Origin: Deltaproteobacteria bacterium
GTDB lineage: Bacteria; Desulfobacterota; DSM-4660; Desulfatiglandales; HGW-15
Reading direction: 5' to 3'
DNA length: 6,690 nt
Assembly (NCBI GenBank): GCA_019308525.1
Contig: JAFDIC010000223.1
Span: 1 to 6,690 of the forward strand
Shown: one piece after another, positions 5,301-6,690 of the stretch
Layout of the letters: every line of letters begins with the position of its first letter
Position numbering within the stretch: the first letter of the stretch is position 1
Notes under the pieces: model-generated
Databases searched by the model: none
What the model was told of the DNA's origin: nothing
What the model saw: only the letters and a program-made list of their open reading frames with translations
Program-made: the position numbers and the translations under genes

Positions 5301-6690
5301 ATGATAGGTGGGCTGTTGATAATGGGTGGCATTGGCCTTGCCGTTGGGGTCGGCCTGGCGCTTGCCTCAAAGGTGTTCTATGTTTACGTGGATCCCAAGA
5401 TCGAACAAATCGAAGACGCCCTGCCAGGGGCCAACTGTGGTGGTTGCGGGCTGCCCGGGTGCAGCGCTAATGCCATTGCCATTGTTGAAGGCAAGGCTTC
5501 ACCCTCGTCCTGCGTAGCAGGTGGTCCAGAGCTTGCTTACGAGATCGCCGATATCCTCGGCGTGGAAGTGGAGGTGAAAGAACCTGAGATCGCCGAGCCT
5601 GGTTGTACTTACGGCGTGGGTGACCCGGGATGTGACCTCAAGTATATCTACAACGGTGCATACGACTGTCGGGCAGCAGCCCTTCTTGACGGGGGTTCCA
5701 AGGAATGCCCCATAGGTTGTCTTGGGTTGGGGACCTGCGTGAGGGCGTGCCCTTTTGATGCGCTTTCCATGGGACCTGATAATCTGCCCAAGGTGGACAT
5801 CTCAAAATGTACCGGCTGTGGTACTTGCGAGAGGATATGCCCGAAACACATCATCACCCTGAGCTCCAGCACAAGGAGGATAATCCACTTTAACGTCTTG
5901 GACGAGTGTCTGGCCCCCTGCCAGCAGCGATGTCCAGCCAATCTTGACATCCCCCTCTACATAAGACTCATCAGTGAGGGACAGGACAAAGAAGCCCTTG
6001 ATGTTATCAAAGAAAGAATTCCCATGCCCCTTTCCATAGGCCGGGTTTGTCCCCGTTTTTGCGAAACCGTCTGTCGCCGGAACTCTGTGGATGAACCCGT
6101 GAATATCAATCACCTAAAGAGGTTTTGCGCGGACATCGAAATGAAAGAACCTGAGCGCTACGAGATCTATCTGGCGCCTCCGTCGGGCAAACGGGTTGCC
6201 ATAATCGGCGGCGGGCCCGCGGGTCTTGCTGCTGCCTATTACTTGAAGCGTCTTGGTCATGACTCCACAATCTTTGAGGCCATGCCTAAACTCGGTGGCA
6301 TGTTGCGTTATGGCATTCCTGAATACAGGCTCCCCAAGAAAGTATTGGACTGGGAGATAGACGGAATCATAGGGCTTGGAATCGATGTGCGCGTCAATCA
6401 AAGAATGGGCAAGGATTTCACCCTCAAGTCCCTGAGGGACGAAGGCTTTGATGCCGTATTCATCGGGATAGGGGCCTGGGGGAGCAGGAGCATGCGCGTT
6501 GAGGGTGAGGACCTGGAGGGAGTCCTGTCCGGGACAGAATACTTGATCCAGCGTGGCCTGGAAAAGGAAGTCAAGATAGGCAAGAGGGTTGTGATAATCG
6601 GAGGAGGAAATACTGCTATTGATGCAGCCCGTACCTCATGGAGGCTTGGGGCAGAGGAAGTTACGGTCCTCTACCGCAGGAGCCGACAGG
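5301..6690 (+). CDS. rnfB: RnfB fused to a GltD/NfnB-type FAD-NAD(P)H iron-sulfur module (partial, runs off the right edge)
   Basis: The open frame gives 463 residues without a stop. Residues 1-190 are RnfB, the ferredoxin-interacting subunit: a membrane helix (about 3-23), an Fe-S motif C46-x2-C49-x4-C54-x16-C71, further Cys at 102, 111 and 123, and a double ferredoxin domain (C136/C140/C146/C150-Pro and C170/C173/C176/C180-Pro). From about 200 the protein continues as a glutamate synthase beta-like module: Fe-S domain with C203/C207/C211-Pro and GRVC250-P-x-x-C254-x3-C258-RR, then an FAD Rossmann motif (IIGGGPAGLAAA, 301-312), the LGGMLRYGIPEYRLPK stretch (331-346) and a second nucleotide motif IIGGGNTAIDAA (432-443) followed by YRRSR. 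Such modules move electrons between NAD(P)H and iron-sulfur centres through FAD. The fused part would sit in the cytoplasm and could replace the nucleotide site missing from RnfC. The C-terminus is not visible. RnfB identity and fusion are clear; direction and nucleotide preference are inferred. Confidence 0.92.
   Translation, partial: MIGGLLIMGGIGLAVGVGLALASKVFYVYVDPKIEQIEDALPGANCGGCGLPGCSANAIAIVEGKASPSSCVAGGPELAYEIADILGVEVEVKEPEIAEPGCTYGVGDPGCDLKYIYNGAYDCRAAALLDGGSKECPIGCLGLGTCVRACPFDALSMGPDNLPKVDISKCTGCGTCERICPKHIITLSSSTRRIIHFNVLDECLAPCQQRCPANLDIPLYIRLISEGQDKEALDVIKERIPMPLSIGRVCPRFCETVCRRNSVDEPVNINHLKRFCADIEMKEPERYEIYLAPPSGKRVAIIGGGPAGLAAAYYLKRLGHDSTIFEAMPKLGGMLRYGIPEYRLPKKVLDWEIDGIIGLGIDVRVNQRMGKDFTLKSLRDEGFDAVFIGIGAWGSRSMRVEGEDLEGVLSGTEYLIQRGLEKEVKIGKRVVIIGGGNTAIDAARTSWRLGAEEVTVLYRRSRQ

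Overview
The window carries a cytochrome-linked Rnf operon, all on the + strand: a tetraheme cytochrome c, then rnfC, rnfD, rnfG, rnfE, rnfA and an rnfB that runs off the right edge. Gene order C-D-G-E-A-B is that of clostridial and many anaerobe Rnf clusters. A class III-type multiheme cytochrome at the head of the operon, Gram-negative style export, mixed base composition and the GltD-like iron-sulfur flavoprotein module point to an anaerobic bacterium of the Desulfobacterota (sulfate reducer or syntroph). That assignment is inference from gene content; no taxonomic marker is present.

Layout: about 1-590 holds no gene I can support, only a 10-bp inverted repeat and a weak promoter-like pair. 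A good sigma70-type promoter (TTGACA, 17 bp, TATCCT) lies at 592-620, about 75 bases before the cytochrome gene. From 694 on, genes are tightly packed: 48 bases between cytochrome and rnfC, 1 base between rnfC and rnfD, an 8-base overlap of rnfD and rnfG, 14 bases to rnfE and 40 to rnfA. There are 117 bases before rnfB, the one gap that could hold an internal promoter.

Several subunits depart from the textbook Rnf complex in ways that fit together. RnfC keeps both C-terminal [4Fe-4S] motifs but has lost the glycine-rich FMN loop and the E-x-E-P NADH loop. RnfB is fused in frame to a GltD/NfnB-type FAD and NAD(P)H-binding iron-sulfur module. RnfD lacks the Ser-Gly-Ala-Thr motif that carries covalent FMN, while RnfG keeps a Ser version of its own site. 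The cytochrome has Met where class III cytochromes have the first distal His. RnfA and RnfE look ordinary, each with its two membrane Cys.

My reading, which is inference: this is a remodelled Rnf in which pyridine nucleotide (and perhaps ferredoxin) electrons enter through the RnfB fusion on the cytoplasmic side, cross the membrane through the RnfA/E iron-sulfur site and RnfG flavin, and exchange with a periplasmic tetraheme cytochrome, coupled to ion movement. Whether this variant is already described cannot be judged from the sequence alone.
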